Source of the DNA: Holophagales bacterium
Lineage (GTDB): Bacteria; Acidobacteriota; Thermoanaerobaculia; UBA5066
Direction of reading: 5' to 3'
NCBI GenBank assembly: GCA_016714815.1
Contig: JADKBZ010000015.1
Span: 1 to 21,936, forward strand
Length of the DNA: 21,936 nt
Under the pieces are notes generated by a model, which worked only from the letters and a program-made list of their open reading frames with translations, made no database searches and was not told the DNA's origin. Position numbers and translations under genes: made by a program. Shown here in pieces: positions 9,138 through 17,176 of this stretch; the first letter of the stretch is position 1; each line of letters starts with the position of its first letter.

Positions 9138-11445
9138 ATGCTGACGCCTGTACTGATCCTCTTCCTGGCCGCCAGCTTCGCCACGGCGGCGCACCGCGCG
9201 CTCGGGCGGCGGGCCGGCGTCGTTCTCGCGATGGCGCCGGGGCTGCTCTTCGCGCACTTCGCGCGCTTCCTCGCGCCGGTGGCTTCCGGTCAGGCCCTCG
9301 AGGAGTCGTGGGAGTGGGTGGCCGGGCTGGGGATCCGCCTGGCCTTCCGTCTCGACGGGCTCTCGCTTCTCTTCGCTCTTCTCGTCACCGGCATCGGCGC
9401 CATCGTTCTCGTCTACGGCGGCGGCTACCTGAAGGGCGACCCGCGGCTCCCCCGCTTCTACTCGGCGATGCTTTTCTTCATGGCCGCGATGCTCGGTGTC
9501 GTCCTCGCCGACGACGCGATCGCCCTCTTCGTCTTCTGGGAGCTCACGAGCGTCAGCTCCTACCTCCTCATCGGCTTCGACCACGAGAAGGCCGAGGCGC
9601 GCAAGGCGGCGCTGCAGGCGCTCTTCGTGACCGGCGGCGGAGGGCTCGCGCTCCTCGCGGGGATCCTTCTCCTCGGCCGGGTCGCGGGGACCTTGCAGCT
9701 CTCGGCCCTCGGCGCTCAGGCCGCGGCGATCCAGGCCCACGCGCTCTACCTCCCCGCGCTCCTCCTCATCCTACTCGGGGCGTTCACGAAGTCGGCCCAG
9801 TTCCCCTTCCACTTCTGGCTCCCGGGGCGATGGCCGCGCCGAGCCCGGTGAGCGCGTACCTGCACTCGGCCACGATGGTGAAGGCGGGGATCTACCTCCT
9901 CGCCCGCCTCAACCCCGCCCTCGGCGGGACCGACGCCTGGCACTACATCGTCATCCTGGCCGGCACCGCGACGCTCGTCATCGGCGCCGTCCTCGCCTAC
10001 GGCCAGACGGACCTCAAGCGTCTGCTCGCCTTCACCACGGTGAGCGCCCTCGGGGTGCTGACCGTCCTCGTCGGCATCTCGACCGAGCTCTCGGCCCGGG
10101 CGGCGATGGTGTTCCTGCTCGTCCACGCCCTCTACAAGGCCGCGCTCTTCCTCGGGGTCGGCGCCATCGACCACGAGGCGGGCACGCGCGACGTGCGGCA
10201 CCTCGGCGGGCTGGCGAGGGCGATGCCTCTCACCGCCTTCGCGGTCGTGGCCTCCGCGCTCTCGATGGCGGGGCTGCCGCCGCTCTTCGGCTTCGTGGCG
10301 AAGGAGCTCTTCTACGAGGCGAAGCTGGAGGCTCCCCAGGCGGGGCAGCTCCTGGTCATCGCCAGCTTTGCCGGGAGCGCCCTGGTGGCGGCGGCGGCGG
10401 CGCTCGTGGCCTGGCGGCCCTTCTTCTCCCGAGGACGCGAGACGCCGAAGAACGCGCACGAGGCACCTCCCGCCCTGTGGCTGGGACCGGTGCTCCTAGC
10501 CTCGCTCAGCGTGGCCCTCGGCCTGCTGCCCCGACGTCCTCGCCGTGCCCCTCGTCCAGCCTGCGGCGAGCGCGATGCGAGGCGAGCACACGGAGGTCGT
10601 GCTCAGCCCCTGGGCCGGGATGAGTCCGGCCTTCGTGCAGAGCCTCCTGGTGCTCGCGATCGGAGTCGGGCTCTACGCGGTGCACGACTGGGCGCTCAGG
10701 CGGCTCGAGCCCCTGCGGAGGCTCGCGGCCTGGGGGCCCGACCGGGCCTATCAGGCCCTCATGGCCGGGATCGTCGCGGTGGCGAAGACGCAGACACGGG
10801 TCCTGCAGAACGGCGTGCTCGGCTCGTACCTTCTCGTCACCATCGGGACCACGGTCGCCCTCGGTGCCCACGCGCTCGTGACGCGCGGGGACCTTCCCGC
10901 TCGTCCTCGACCCGGTGCGGCCTGGCGAGGTGGCCATCGCCCTCGCGATGATGGCCGGGGCGGTGGCGGTCGTCCGGGCCCGGTCGATTCTCTTCGCGGT
11001 GGCCGCCCTCGGCGTCGTGGGCTACGGCGTCGCGGTGGTGTTCCTCCTCTTCGGGGGCCCCGACCTCGCACTCACCCAGTTCGCCATCGAGACGCTCTCG
11101 GTGCTGCTCTTCGTGCTGGTGCTGCGCCGCCTGCCGCGCCTGCGGAAGCTGTCCCCGCCGGGCGAGCGGGTCCGCGACGGAGTGGTGGCGGTCGCGGGCG
11201 GCGTCTTCGTGACCGTCCTCATCCTCGCCGCGACGGCCGCGCCCCACCCGACGCCGCTGCGCGACTACTTCGGCGCCGCGAGCCTCGCCCTCGCGAACGG
11301 GCGCAACGTCGTGAACGTCATCCTCGTCGACTTCCGGGGCTTCGACACGCTCGGCGAGATCACGGTGCTCGCGGTGGCTGCGCTCGGCGTCATGGCGCTC
11401 CTCCGGCTGCGGGCCGGAAGGTCGGGCAAGGGAGAGTCGCTCTAG
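9138..11445 (+). CDS. mrpA: Mrp Na+/H+ antiporter subunit A, frame-broken
   Basis: MrpA is the largest subunit of the Mrp/Mnh antiporter, homologous to the NuoL proton-pumping subunit of complex I plus a C-terminal extension. The start is ATG 9138 without a clear ribosome site. Features: LDGLSLLFALLVTG; FWELTSVSSYLLIGF with the conserved glutamate; FHFWLP then AMAAPSPVSAYLHSATMVKAG with the conserved lysine; LLAFTTVSALGVLTVLVG; GLPPLFGFVAKELFYEA. A C-terminal DUF4040/MbhE-like part ends LGVMALLRLRAGRSGKGESL. Three breaks all sit in homopolymers: GGGG at 9824-9827 (one G too few), CCCC at 10529-10532 (one too many) and GGGG at 10887-10890 (one too many). Correcting them gives about 769 residues, a normal full-length MrpA, so these are probably sequence errors. 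Its TAG overlaps the GTG of mrpB. Confidence 0.92.
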
Positions 11446-11861
11446 TGTCGGACTCTCCGATCCTCCGCTCCGGTGCGCGCTTCCTCGTGCCGCTCATGCT
11501 CCTCTTCTCGTTGTTCCTGCTCGTGCGCGGGCACAACGAGCCGGGGGGGGGCTTCGTGGGAGGCCTCGTGGCCGCGACCGCCTTCGCCCTCGTTTTGCTC
11601 GGCGAGGGCAAAGTCGCGGCCGAGCGCCTGCTGCGGTGGGACCCGCGCGCGTTCGTGGCCAGCGGTCTCCTCATCGCGCTCCTCTCGGGGGTCCCGCCCC
11701 TTCTGCAGGGGGCGCCGTTCATGACCGGCCGGTGGCTGAAGGTTCCCCTCCCGGTGCTGGGAAAGATCGGTTCCCCGGTCGTGTTCGACGCGGGGGTCTA
11801 CCTCGTGGTCCTCGGGATCGTGCTCGCGATCCTCTTCTCGCTCGCGGAGGACGAAGGGTGA
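11445..11861 (+). CDS. mrpB: Mrp Na+/H+ antiporter subunit B
   Basis: The 138-residue protein starts at GTG 11445, sharing one base with the mrpA TAG (TAGTG), which implies translational coupling. It has four hydrophobic segments and the family signature around LLVRGHNEPGGGFVGGLVAA, followed by PVLGKIGSPVVFDAGVYLVV and LGIVLAILFSLAEDEG. MrpB is a small membrane subunit of the antiporter complex. Length and motifs match the family and no disruption is seen. Because MrpA already carries the C-terminal DUF4040-like region, this is the separate MrpB of a seven-gene operon and not a fused form. Confidence 0.93.
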   Translation: MSDSPILRSGARFLVPLMLLFSLFLLVRGHNEPGGGFVGGLVAATAFALVLLGEGKVAAERLLRWDPRAFVASGLLIALLSGVPPLLQGAPFMTGRWLKVPLPVLGKIGSPVVFDAGVYLVVLGIVLAILFSLAEDEG

Positions 11862-12205
11862 CCGCCCTCTTCGCGGTGACGGTCGGCGTCCTCTACGCGG
11901 CGGGGCTCTATCTCGTGATGCGCCGCAGCGTCGTGAAGCTGGTGATGGGCCTCGCCCTCCTGGGCCACGCGGCGAACCTCCTCATCTTCACCGTGGGCCG
12001 GCTCTCGCGCGACGGGGCGCCGATCGTCGCCGCGGGCGCCGAGCGCCTCGTGCCGCCCCACGCCGACCCCGTGCCCCAGGCCCTCGTCCTCACCGCCATC
12101 GTGATCGGCTTCGGGGTCCAGGCCTTTGCCCTCGTACTCGTGAAGCGTGCGCACCGCGAGACGGGCACCGACGACCTCGACGCGCTGCGGTCCACCGACT
12201 CATGA
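11858..12205 (+). CDS. mrpC: Mrp Na+/H+ antiporter subunit C (NuoK-like)
   Basis: A 115-residue, three-helix membrane protein homologous to NuoK. Its GTG start at 11858 overlaps the mrpB stop by four bases (GTGA). Typical motifs are GVLYAAGLYLVMRRSVVKLV, MGLALLGHAANLLIFTVG and, after a loop with DPVPQALVLTAIVIGFGVQA, FALVLVKRAHRETG. The DPVPQALVLTAIVI segment is diagnostic of MrpC. The gene is intact. It ends in an ATGA overlap with mrpD. Confidence 0.94.
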   Translation: MTALFAVTVGVLYAAGLYLVMRRSVVKLVMGLALLGHAANLLIFTVGRLSRDGAPIVAAGAERLVPPHADPVPQALVLTAIVIGFGVQAFALVLVKRAHRETGTDDLDALRSTDS

Positions 12206-13698
12206 GAGCCCTGGTCGTCCTGCCCGTCCTCGTGCCCCTGGCCACGGCGATCGCCTGCCTGGCGCTGCGCCCATGGCGGGCCGCCGGGCGCGCCGCGAGC
12301 GTGCTCGGCGCGCTCGTCCACCTCGTGGCGGCGGCGGCGCTCCTCTACCGCGTCGACGGCGCCGGCATCCAGGTCATGCAGATGGGCGACTGGCCGGCGC
12401 CCTACGGGATCAGCCTGGTGGCCGACCTGCTGGCCGCGATCATGGTCACGCTGACGGGCGTCACCGGGCTGGCCGTCGCCGTCTATTCGCTGGGGTCGAT
12501 CGACGCGGAACGCGAGGCCCACGGGTACCACGCGCTCTTCCACGTCCTGCTCATGGGCGTGAGCATGGCCTTCCTCACCGGGGACCTCTTCAACCTGTAC
12601 GTGGCGTTCGAGGTCATGCTCATGGCCTCGTTCGTCCTCCTGTCCCTCGGCGGCGAGCGGGCCCAGCTCGAGGGCGCCGTCAAGTACGTCACGCTCAACC
12701 TCCTCTCCTCGGCCGTGTTCCTCGCCGCCGTGGGCGTTCTCTACGGAGTCGCGGGCACGCTCAACATGGCCGACCTCGCGCTCGCGGTGCAGCGGGGCAC
12801 CGCCCCCGGCCTCGTCGCGACGCTCGCCTGCCTCTTCCTCGTCGCCTTCGGCATCAAGGCCGCCGTCTTCCCGCTCTTCTTCTGGCTGCCCGCCTCCTAC
12901 CACACCCCGCCGGTAGCGGTGTCCGCTCTCTTCGCGGGGCTGCTCACCAAGGTCGGGGTCTACGCCCTCGTCCGGGCCTTCACCCTCGTCTTCACGGGCG
13001 ACACCGGGCTCACCCACGGCCTGATCCTCGCCGTTGCGGTCCTCACCATGGTGACCGGTGTCCTCGGCGCCGCGGCCCAGTTCGAGTTCCGCCGGGTGCT
13101 GTCGTTCCACATCGTGAGCCAGATCGGCTACATGGTCCTGGGGCTGGGCCTGTTCACGCCCCTCGCCCTCGCCGGCACGGTCTTCTACCTGATCCACCAC
13201 ATCGTGGTGAAGACGAACCTCTTCCTCGTGGCCGGGATCGTGAAGAGGCTCGGGGGGACGCTCGACCTGGGCAGCCTGGGCGGCCTCTACCGCCGGCGCC
13301 CGGCCCTCGCCCTCCTGTTCCTCGTACCCGCCTTCTCGCTCGCCGGGATCCCGCCTCTCTCCGGGTTCTGGGGCAAGCTGGTCCTCGTGAAGGCGGGGCT
13401 CGATTCCGGCCACTACGCGGTGACCGCGACGGCGCTCGGGGTGAGCCTGCTCACTCTGTTCTCGATGACGAAGCTGTGGAACGAGGCGTTCTGGAAGGAG
13501 CCCCCGGAGGAAAGCCCCGTGTCGGCGGCCCCGGTGCCGTGGACGCTCCTCGGCCCGGTCGTCGCCCTCGCCGCGATCACGGTGGCGGTGGGCCTGGGCG
13601 CCGGTCCGGTCTTCGACCTCGCGAGCCGGGCCGCGGCGCAGCTGGCCGACCCCTCGCAGTACGTCCGGGCCGTGCTCGGAGAGGGGGCCCGGCCGTGA
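12202..13698 (+). CDS. mrpD: Mrp Na+/H+ antiporter subunit D (NuoN/NuoM-like)
   Basis: An intact 498-residue polytopic protein starting at ATG 12202, overlapping the mrpC stop (ATGA). It belongs to the proton-translocating antiporter-like family of complex I. Visible signatures: DLLAAIMVTLTGVTGLAVAV; LTGDLFNLYVAFEVMLMASF with the conserved glutamate; FGIKAAVFPLFFWLPASYHT with the conserved lysine; PPVAVSALFAGLLTKVGVYA with the second lysine; and FHIVSQIGYMVLGLGLF, ILHH-like LIHHIVVKTNLFL, GIPPLSGFWGKLVLVKAGL. MrpD and MrpA are believed to carry the ion paths. MrpD distinguishes the operon from NADH dehydrogenase, and the neighbours confirm it. Confidence 0.95.
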   Translation: MRALVVLPVLVPLATAIACLALRPWRAAGRAASVLGALVHLVAAAALLYRVDGAGIQVMQMGDWPAPYGISLVADLLAAIMVTLTGVTGLAVAVYSLGSIDAEREAHGYHALFHVLLMGVSMAFLTGDLFNLYVAFEVMLMASFVLLSLGGERAQLEGAVKYVTLNLLSSAVFLAAVGVLYGVAGTLNMADLALAVQRGTAPGLVATLACLFLVAFGIKAAVFPLFFWLPASYHTPPVAVSALFAGLLTKVGVYALVRAFTLVFTGDTGLTHGLILAVAVLTMVTGVLGAAAQFEFRRVLSFHIVSQIGYMVLGLGLFTPLALAGTVFYLIHHIVVKTNLFLVAGIVKRLGGTLDLGSLGGLYRRRPALALLFLVPAFSLAGIPPLSGFWGKLVLVKAGLDSGHYAVTATALGVSLLTLFSMTKLWNEAFWKEPPEESPVSAAPVPWTLLGPVVALAAITVAVGLGAGPVFDLASRAAAQLADPSQYVRAVLGEGARP

Positions 13699-14162
13699 TC
13701 CTCGAGGTCGTCCTTCTCGCCCTCGCCTGGATGGCCCTCACCGGGGACTGGTCGCCCGCCGCGGCCGTCTTCTCGCTGGTTCTCGGCTGGCTCCTCCTGC
13801 GGCTCGCACGGCCGCTCGGGGGAGAGGGCTTCCGGCGCGTGCGGCTCGCCCGCCTCCCCGGCTTCCTGCTCTTCTTCCTGAAGGAGATCGTGGTCGCGAA
13901 CCTCACCGTGGCGGCGGCCGTGCTCGCGCCCTCGGGCCGGCTCCGGCCCGCGATCGTGGCCATCCCGCTCGCCCTCGACCGCGACGCCGAGATCGCCCTG
14001 CTCGCCAACCTGATCACCCTGACCCCGGGCACCCTGAGCCTCGACGTCTCGCCCGACCGCCGCACGCTCTACGTGCACGCCATGTCCACCAGCGGCCCCG
14101 ACGACCTGCGGCGCGAGATCCAGCAGGGCTTCGAGCGGCGCATCCTGGAGGTGTTCCGGTGA
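13695..14162 (+). CDS. mrpE: Mrp Na+/H+ antiporter subunit E
   Basis: A 155-residue protein starting with GTG 13695 inside the mrpD stop (GTGA overlap). Two N-terminal membrane segments (ILEVVLLALAWMALTG, then AAVFSLVLGWLLLRLA), a third around LPGFLLFFLKEIVVANLTVA, and a soluble C-terminal domain with NLITLTPGTLSLDVSPDRRT and LYVHAM are characteristic of MrpE, which is needed for assembly of the complex. The family motif NLITLTPGT is exact. Length is normal and the gene is intact. Confidence 0.94.
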   Translation: MILEVVLLALAWMALTGDWSPAAAVFSLVLGWLLLRLARPLGGEGFRRVRLARLPGFLLFFLKEIVVANLTVAAAVLAPSGRLRPAIVAIPLALDRDAEIALLANLITLTPGTLSLDVSPDRRTLYVHAMSTSGPDDLRREIQQGFERRILEVFR

Positions 14163-14431
14163 GCCCGGCCCTCCTCGGGGCCACGGTCGCCCTGGCCCTC
14201 GTGGGCGCGGCCGTCCTGCTCGCCCTCGTCCGCCTCGTCCGCGGGCCCGATCTCGCCAACCGGGTGGTGGCGGTCGACCTCCTCAGCGCGCTCGGAGTCG
14301 GGATCGCGGGGGTGGCGGCCGTCGCGTCCGACGACCCGGTCTACCTCGACGTCGCCCTCGTCCTGGCCCTCATCGCCTTCCTGGGCACGGTGGCCTTCGC
14401 CCGGTACGCCGAGCAGGGAGGAGACGAGTGA
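14159..14431 (+). CDS. mrpF: Mrp Na+/H+ antiporter subunit F
   Basis: A 90-residue, three-helix membrane protein from GTG 14159 (GTGA overlap with mrpE). The family motif RLVRGPDLANRVVAVDLLSA is present, as is the closing ALIAFLGTVAFARYAEQGGD. MrpF is a small membrane subunit of the Mrp complex; in some bacteria it was linked to bile-salt or cholate efflux. The gene is intact and ends in another four-base overlap with mrpG. Confidence 0.93.
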   Translation: MSPALLGATVALALVGAAVLLALVRLVRGPDLANRVVAVDLLSALGVGIAGVAAVASDDPVYLDVALVLALIAFLGTVAFARYAEQGGDE

Positions 14432-14769
14432 GCCTCCTCGTCGCCCTCCTTCTCGTCCTCGGGGCGCTCTTCATGCTCCTGGCCGGCGTCGGGCTCGTGC
14501 GGCTCCCCGACCTCTACCTGCGCATGTCGGCCACGTCGAAGGCCGCGACGCTGGGCGCCTCGCTCGTCCTGCTGGGAGCGGCCGTCCACTTCGGCACCGC
14601 GGCGGTCGCCGGCCGGGCGGTGGTCATCGTCGTGTTCCTGTTTCTGACCGCGCCGGTGGCGGCCCACGCGATCGGCCGTGCCGGATACCGGCGGAAGAGC
14701 CCGCTCTGGTCGGGCACGATCGTGGACGAGCTCGCGGACGCGGACCCCGATCGAAAGGAGAGCGCGTGA
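14428..14769 (+). CDS. mrpG: Mrp Na+/H+ antiporter subunit G
   Basis: A 113-residue protein with three membrane helices, starting at GTG 14428 in a GTGA overlap with mrpF. The motifs VGLVRLPDLYLRMSATSKAA (with LPD.Y.R.HA-type signature) and FLFLTAPVAAHAIGRAGYR identify MrpG. It completes the set of seven subunits. The C-terminal tail (SPLWSGTIVDELADADPDRKE) is polar and cytoplasmic. The stop overlaps the start of the downstream CaCA gene, so translation is chained through from mrpA. Confidence 0.93.
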   Translation: MSLLVALLLVLGALFMLLAGVGLVRLPDLYLRMSATSKAATLGASLVLLGAAVHFGTAAVAGRAVVIVVFLFLTAPVAAHAIGRAGYRRKSPLWSGTIVDELADADPDRKESA

Positions 14770-15839
14770 ACACAATGACAGTGGTGCTGTTCGTGGTAGG
14801 GCTGGGCCTGCTCGTCCTGGGGGCGGAGTGGCTGGTGAAGGGCGCCTCCCGCCTGGCCGCCGCCCTCGGGATCTCGCCTCTCGTGATCGGCCTGACCGTG
14901 GTCGCCTACGGGACGAGCGCCCCCGAGATGGCGGTGAGCGTGAAGGCGGCCCTGGCCGGCCAGCCCGACCTCGCCCTCGGCAACGTCGTGGGCAGCAACA
15001 TCTTCAACGTCCTCTTCATCCTCGGCGCGTCGGCGATCATCACGCCGCTCGTCGTCTCCTCCCAGCTCATCCGCCTCGACGTCCCGATCATGATCGGCGT
15101 GTCCCTGCTGACCCTCCTCCTGGCCGGCGACGGCTCGGTCGGGCGGCTGGACGGGGCGATCCTTTTCGCGCTCGCCGTCGCCTACACGGTCCTCCAGATC
15201 CGGCAGAGCCGGAAGGAGTCGGCCGCCGTCCGGGAGGAGTACGGACGGGAGTTCGGCCCGAGCCGCGGTGCGACGGCGGCGAACCTCGCGTACATCGCCG
15301 CCGGGCTCGTCCTCCTCGTGCTCGGTTCGCGCTGGCTGGTGAACGGCGCGGTGGCCTTCGCCCAGGCCCTCGGGGTGAGCGAGCTCGTCATCGGCCTGAC
15401 CATCGTGGCCGCCGGGACGTCCCTCCCCGAGGTCGCGACCTCGATCCTCGCCGCCGTCCGCGGGGAGCGCGACATCGCGGTCGGGAACGTGGTGGGCAGC
15501 AACATCTTCAACGTGCTCGCCGTCCTGGGCCTCTCCGGGCTCGTCGCTCCCGCCGGGCTGCCCGCCCCGGCGGCCCTCCTGCGCTTCGACCTGCTGGTCA
15601 TGGTCGCCGTGGCGATCGCCTGCCTGCCGATCTTCGCGAGCGGGGCCACGATCGCCCGCTGGGAGGGGGCGCTGTTCCTCTTCTACTACGTCGCCTACAC
15701 CGCCTACCTCGTCCTCGCCTCCCAGCAGCACGACGCGCTGCCCGTCTTCAGCACGGTGATGGAGATCTTCGTGCTGCCGCTCACCGGGATCACGCTGGCC
15801 GTCGTGGGCTGGAGGGCCTGGAGGCGACCGGCGGCGTAG
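14766..15839 (+). CDS. Calcium/sodium antiporter (CaCA family, YrbG-like)
   Basis: An intact 357-residue exchanger starting at GTG 14766 in a GTGA overlap with mrpG, behind GAAAGGAGA; ATG 14775 is an alternative start three codons later. It contains the two inverted alpha repeats of the Na+/Ca2+ exchanger family: GTSAPEMAVSVKAALAG with GNVVGSNIFNVLFILG, and GTSLPEVATSILAAVRG with GNVVGSNIFNVLAVLG. The glutamates in the two GTS.PE motifs and the two GSN motifs are the known cation ligands. About ten helices are predicted. It should export Ca2+ in exchange for Na+ entry. Its place as the last gene of the Mrp operon suggests that the sodium gradient made by Mrp drives it. A K+-dependent exchanger is also possible. 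Confidence 0.94.
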   Translation: MNTMTVVLFVVGLGLLVLGAEWLVKGASRLAAALGISPLVIGLTVVAYGTSAPEMAVSVKAALAGQPDLALGNVVGSNIFNVLFILGASAIITPLVVSSQLIRLDVPIMIGVSLLTLLLAGDGSVGRLDGAILFALAVAYTVLQIRQSRKESAAVREEYGREFGPSRGATAANLAYIAAGLVLLVLGSRWLVNGAVAFAQALGVSELVIGLTIVAAGTSLPEVATSILAAVRGERDIAVGNVVGSNIFNVLAVLGLSGLVAPAGLPAPAALLRFDLLVMVAVAIACLPIFASGATIARWEGALFLFYYVAYTAYLVLASQQHDALPVFSTVMEIFVLPLTGITLAVVGWRAWRRPAA

Positions 15840-15957
15840 CCTTGCCCTGTTTCGGCCTGCCGCCCGCCACTACGGTCCGTTGCGCGCGAATCTCCAGGCC
15901 ACGGGAAAGCCCATTGGTCCGATGGACCGGCCTCGAGGTCGTAGACTGGTCGGCCTA

Positions 15958-16866
15958 GTGCAGCCAACCGGCACCGAACGGGAAGCTTCGACGACCGGGG
16001 AGCGCAAGGCCCTGATCGTCGTCAATCGCCGCGGCACGGGCGGCCGGCGCAGCCTCGATCGCGCCATCCACCAGCTCGAGGACGCCGGCCTCGACGTGTC
16101 CGTCACGTTCAGCCGCGATCCATCGGACATCCCGGCCCTGGTTCGACAACTGGCACCGGCGGCAGACCTGGTGATCATTGGTGGCGGTGATGGCACCATT
16201 TCCGCTGCGTTGCCTGCGGTGCTCGCCGCAGGCAAACCTTTGGGAATCCTGCCGATGGGCAACGCCAATGATCTCGCACGCACGCTCGGCTTACCGGACA
16301 GCCTGCCAGAGGCGGCCGCGATCATCGCGGCTGGACGAAAGCGACGGATCGATCTCGGTACCGTCAACGGCCGGCCTTTCCTGAACGTCGCCAGCCTCGG
16401 CCTTTCCGTCGAGATCGCCCGCAGGCTGACGCCGCAGCGGAAACAGCGCTGGCGGCTGCTCGCCTATCTCGGCTGCGCCTGGGAGGCCTTCCACCGCCAG
16501 CGGAGCTTTCAGGCCCGAATACGCTGCGCCGGAGAGACGCACGAACTGCGCTGTCTCCAGGTTTGCGTCGGCAACGGCCGGTACTACGGCGGCGGCATGG
16601 CCATCGTCGACGACGCGGCCATCGATGACGGCCGCCTCGATTGCTTCGCGTTGCCCAAGGTGCCGCATTGGCGCCTCCTCGTCCTCGCGCCTGCCCTCCG
16701 TCGCGGCGCGCACCGGCCGTTACCCGACATCCTGTCGCTCCACGGCGAGGCCATCGAGATCGAGACGGACCCGCCGATGGCCGTCAACGTCGACGGCGAG
16801 GTCGTCGAGACCACGCCGGCCAGGTTCGGGATCCTGCCGAAAGCGTTGGTGGTGTACGGGTCGTAG
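15958..16866 (+). CDS. Diacylglycerol-kinase-family lipid kinase (YegS/BmrU-like)
   Basis: An intact 302-residue protein. I choose GTG 15958 as start because the conserved domain begins at KALIVVNRRG (residues 17-26); the 26 codons upstream in the open frame look non-coding. The DAGK catalytic domain shows the nucleotide-binding GGGDGT motif (75-80), GILPMGNANDLARTL (96-110, the usual GTGNDFAR with an extra change) and GNGRYYGGGM with a product-like C-terminal domain ending AVNVDGEVVETTPARFGILP. These kinases phosphorylate diacylglycerol, phosphatidylglycerol or sphingoid lipids; the substrate here is unknown. Third-position AT is visibly higher than in flanking genes (for example CATTGGTGGCGGTGATGGC), which suggests acquisition by transfer. 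It sits between the Mrp/CaCA operon and the thiamine operon and is probably transcribed alone. Confidence 0.92.
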   Translation: MQPTGTEREASTTGERKALIVVNRRGTGGRRSLDRAIHQLEDAGLDVSVTFSRDPSDIPALVRQLAPAADLVIIGGGDGTISAALPAVLAAGKPLGILPMGNANDLARTLGLPDSLPEAAAIIAAGRKRRIDLGTVNGRPFLNVASLGLSVEIARRLTPQRKQRWRLLAYLGCAWEAFHRQRSFQARIRCAGETHELRCLQVCVGNGRYYGGGMAIVDDAAIDDGRLDCFALPKVPHWRLLVLAPALRRGAHRPLPDILSLHGEAIEIETDPPMAVNVDGEVVETTPARFGILPKALVVYGS

Positions 16867-16882
16867 AGAGGGTCCCACGGGC

Positions 16883-16918
16883 CGCCTGGCGCTTCGCAGG
16901 TTTCGTCCGAACCAGGCG
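16883..16918 (+). terminator. Inverted repeat after the lipid kinase, possible terminator
   Basis: Perfect 7-bp arms CGCCTGG (16883-16889) and CCAGGCG (16912-16918) flank a 22-base loop just after the lipid-kinase stop. A second GC hairpin (CCGGC 16939-16943 / GCCGG 16950-16954) follows. Neither is followed by a U-run, so termination is plausible but unproven. Confidence 0.35.
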
Positions 16919-16967
16919 ACTCGTCCGCGGGGGGGCGCCCGGCAGCTTCGCCGGCCCCCGGGGCACG

Positions 16968-16996
16968 TTGACACGGGAGACGCCCGAACCCATATT
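16968..16996 (+). promoter_or_regulatory. Sigma70-type promoter of the thiamine operon
   Basis: A perfect -35 box TTGACA (16968-16973), a 17-base spacer and a -10 box CATATT (16991-16996, four of six consensus bases) precede the TPP riboswitch. Transcription would start at about 17003, seven bases before the first riboswitch stem. This is the best promoter in the window by consensus. Confidence 0.7.
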
Positions 16997-17009
16997 GACC
17001 GCTGACGGA

Positions 17010-17088
17010 TGCCTAGGGGTGGCCGGTATTCCGGCCTGAGAGCAAACCCTCGAACCTGATCCGGGTCATACCGGCGAAAGGAACGGCA
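17010..17088 (+). ncRNA. TPP riboswitch (THI element)
   Basis: The sequence matches the conserved core of the thiamine pyrophosphate riboswitch: AGGGGT (17015-17020), GGCCGG...CCGGCCTGAGAG with the invariant CTGAGA (17035-17040 onward), ACCCTCGAACCTGATCCGGG (17046-17065) and TCATACCGGCGAAAGGAAC. P1 can form between TGCC (17010-17013) and GGCA (17085-17088), and P3 between GGCCGG and CCGGCC. TPP binding normally turns off expression of thiamine synthesis or transport genes. It lies 88 bases upstream of the TonB-receptor ATG, which assigns that gene and its followers to thiamine metabolism. This is a strong call. Confidence 0.95.
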
Positions 17089-17090
17089 AA

Positions 17091-17138
17091 CGGAAGCGGA
17101 TGCTTCCGCAAACCTCGAGAGCCCTGACGGATCCGCTT
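17091..17138 (+). promoter_or_regulatory. Candidate riboswitch expression platform with competing stems
   Basis: Directly after the aptamer, CGGAAGC (17091-17097) pairs perfectly with GCTTCCG (17102-17108). Alternatively AAGCGGAT (17094-17101) pairs perfectly with ATCCGCTT (17131-17138), which is followed by TTG. The two helices exclude each other. A third short hairpin, GCCC (17145-17148) with GGGC (17154-17157), abuts the ribosome site GGAGGAGG (17162-17169). The layout would allow either termination or translational control; which applies is inference. Confidence 0.5.
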
Positions 17139-17176
17139 TTGATCGCCCTGCACGGGCACGGGGAGGAGGCGCTTCC

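Noticed and set aside
11908..13413. A 501-codon minus-strand frame opposite mrpC and mrpD
   Set aside because: It is low-complexity, Glu/Asp/Arg/His-rich antisense of clearly recognised Mrp subunits.
9138..14769. Reading the cluster as respiratory complex I (nuoK/L/M/N)
   Set aside because: mrpB, mrpE, mrpF and mrpG signatures and the gene order ABCDEFG are specific to Mrp, and no nuo hydrophilic subunits are present.
14514..15731. A 405-codon minus-strand frame opposite mrpG and the CaCA gene
   Set aside because: It has charged low-complexity composition and no domain, and the sense strand carries intact alpha-repeat motifs.
15830..15864. GGCGGC/GCCGCC inverted repeat at the end of the CaCA gene as a terminator
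   Set aside because: There are only six pairs in GC-rich DNA, one arm lies inside the coding end, and there is no T-run. Chance is likely.
15880..15957. N-terminal extension of the lipid kinase from ATG 15880
   Set aside because: The 26 extra residues have no resemblance to the family and no ribosome site. GTG 15958 directly precedes the conserved domain.
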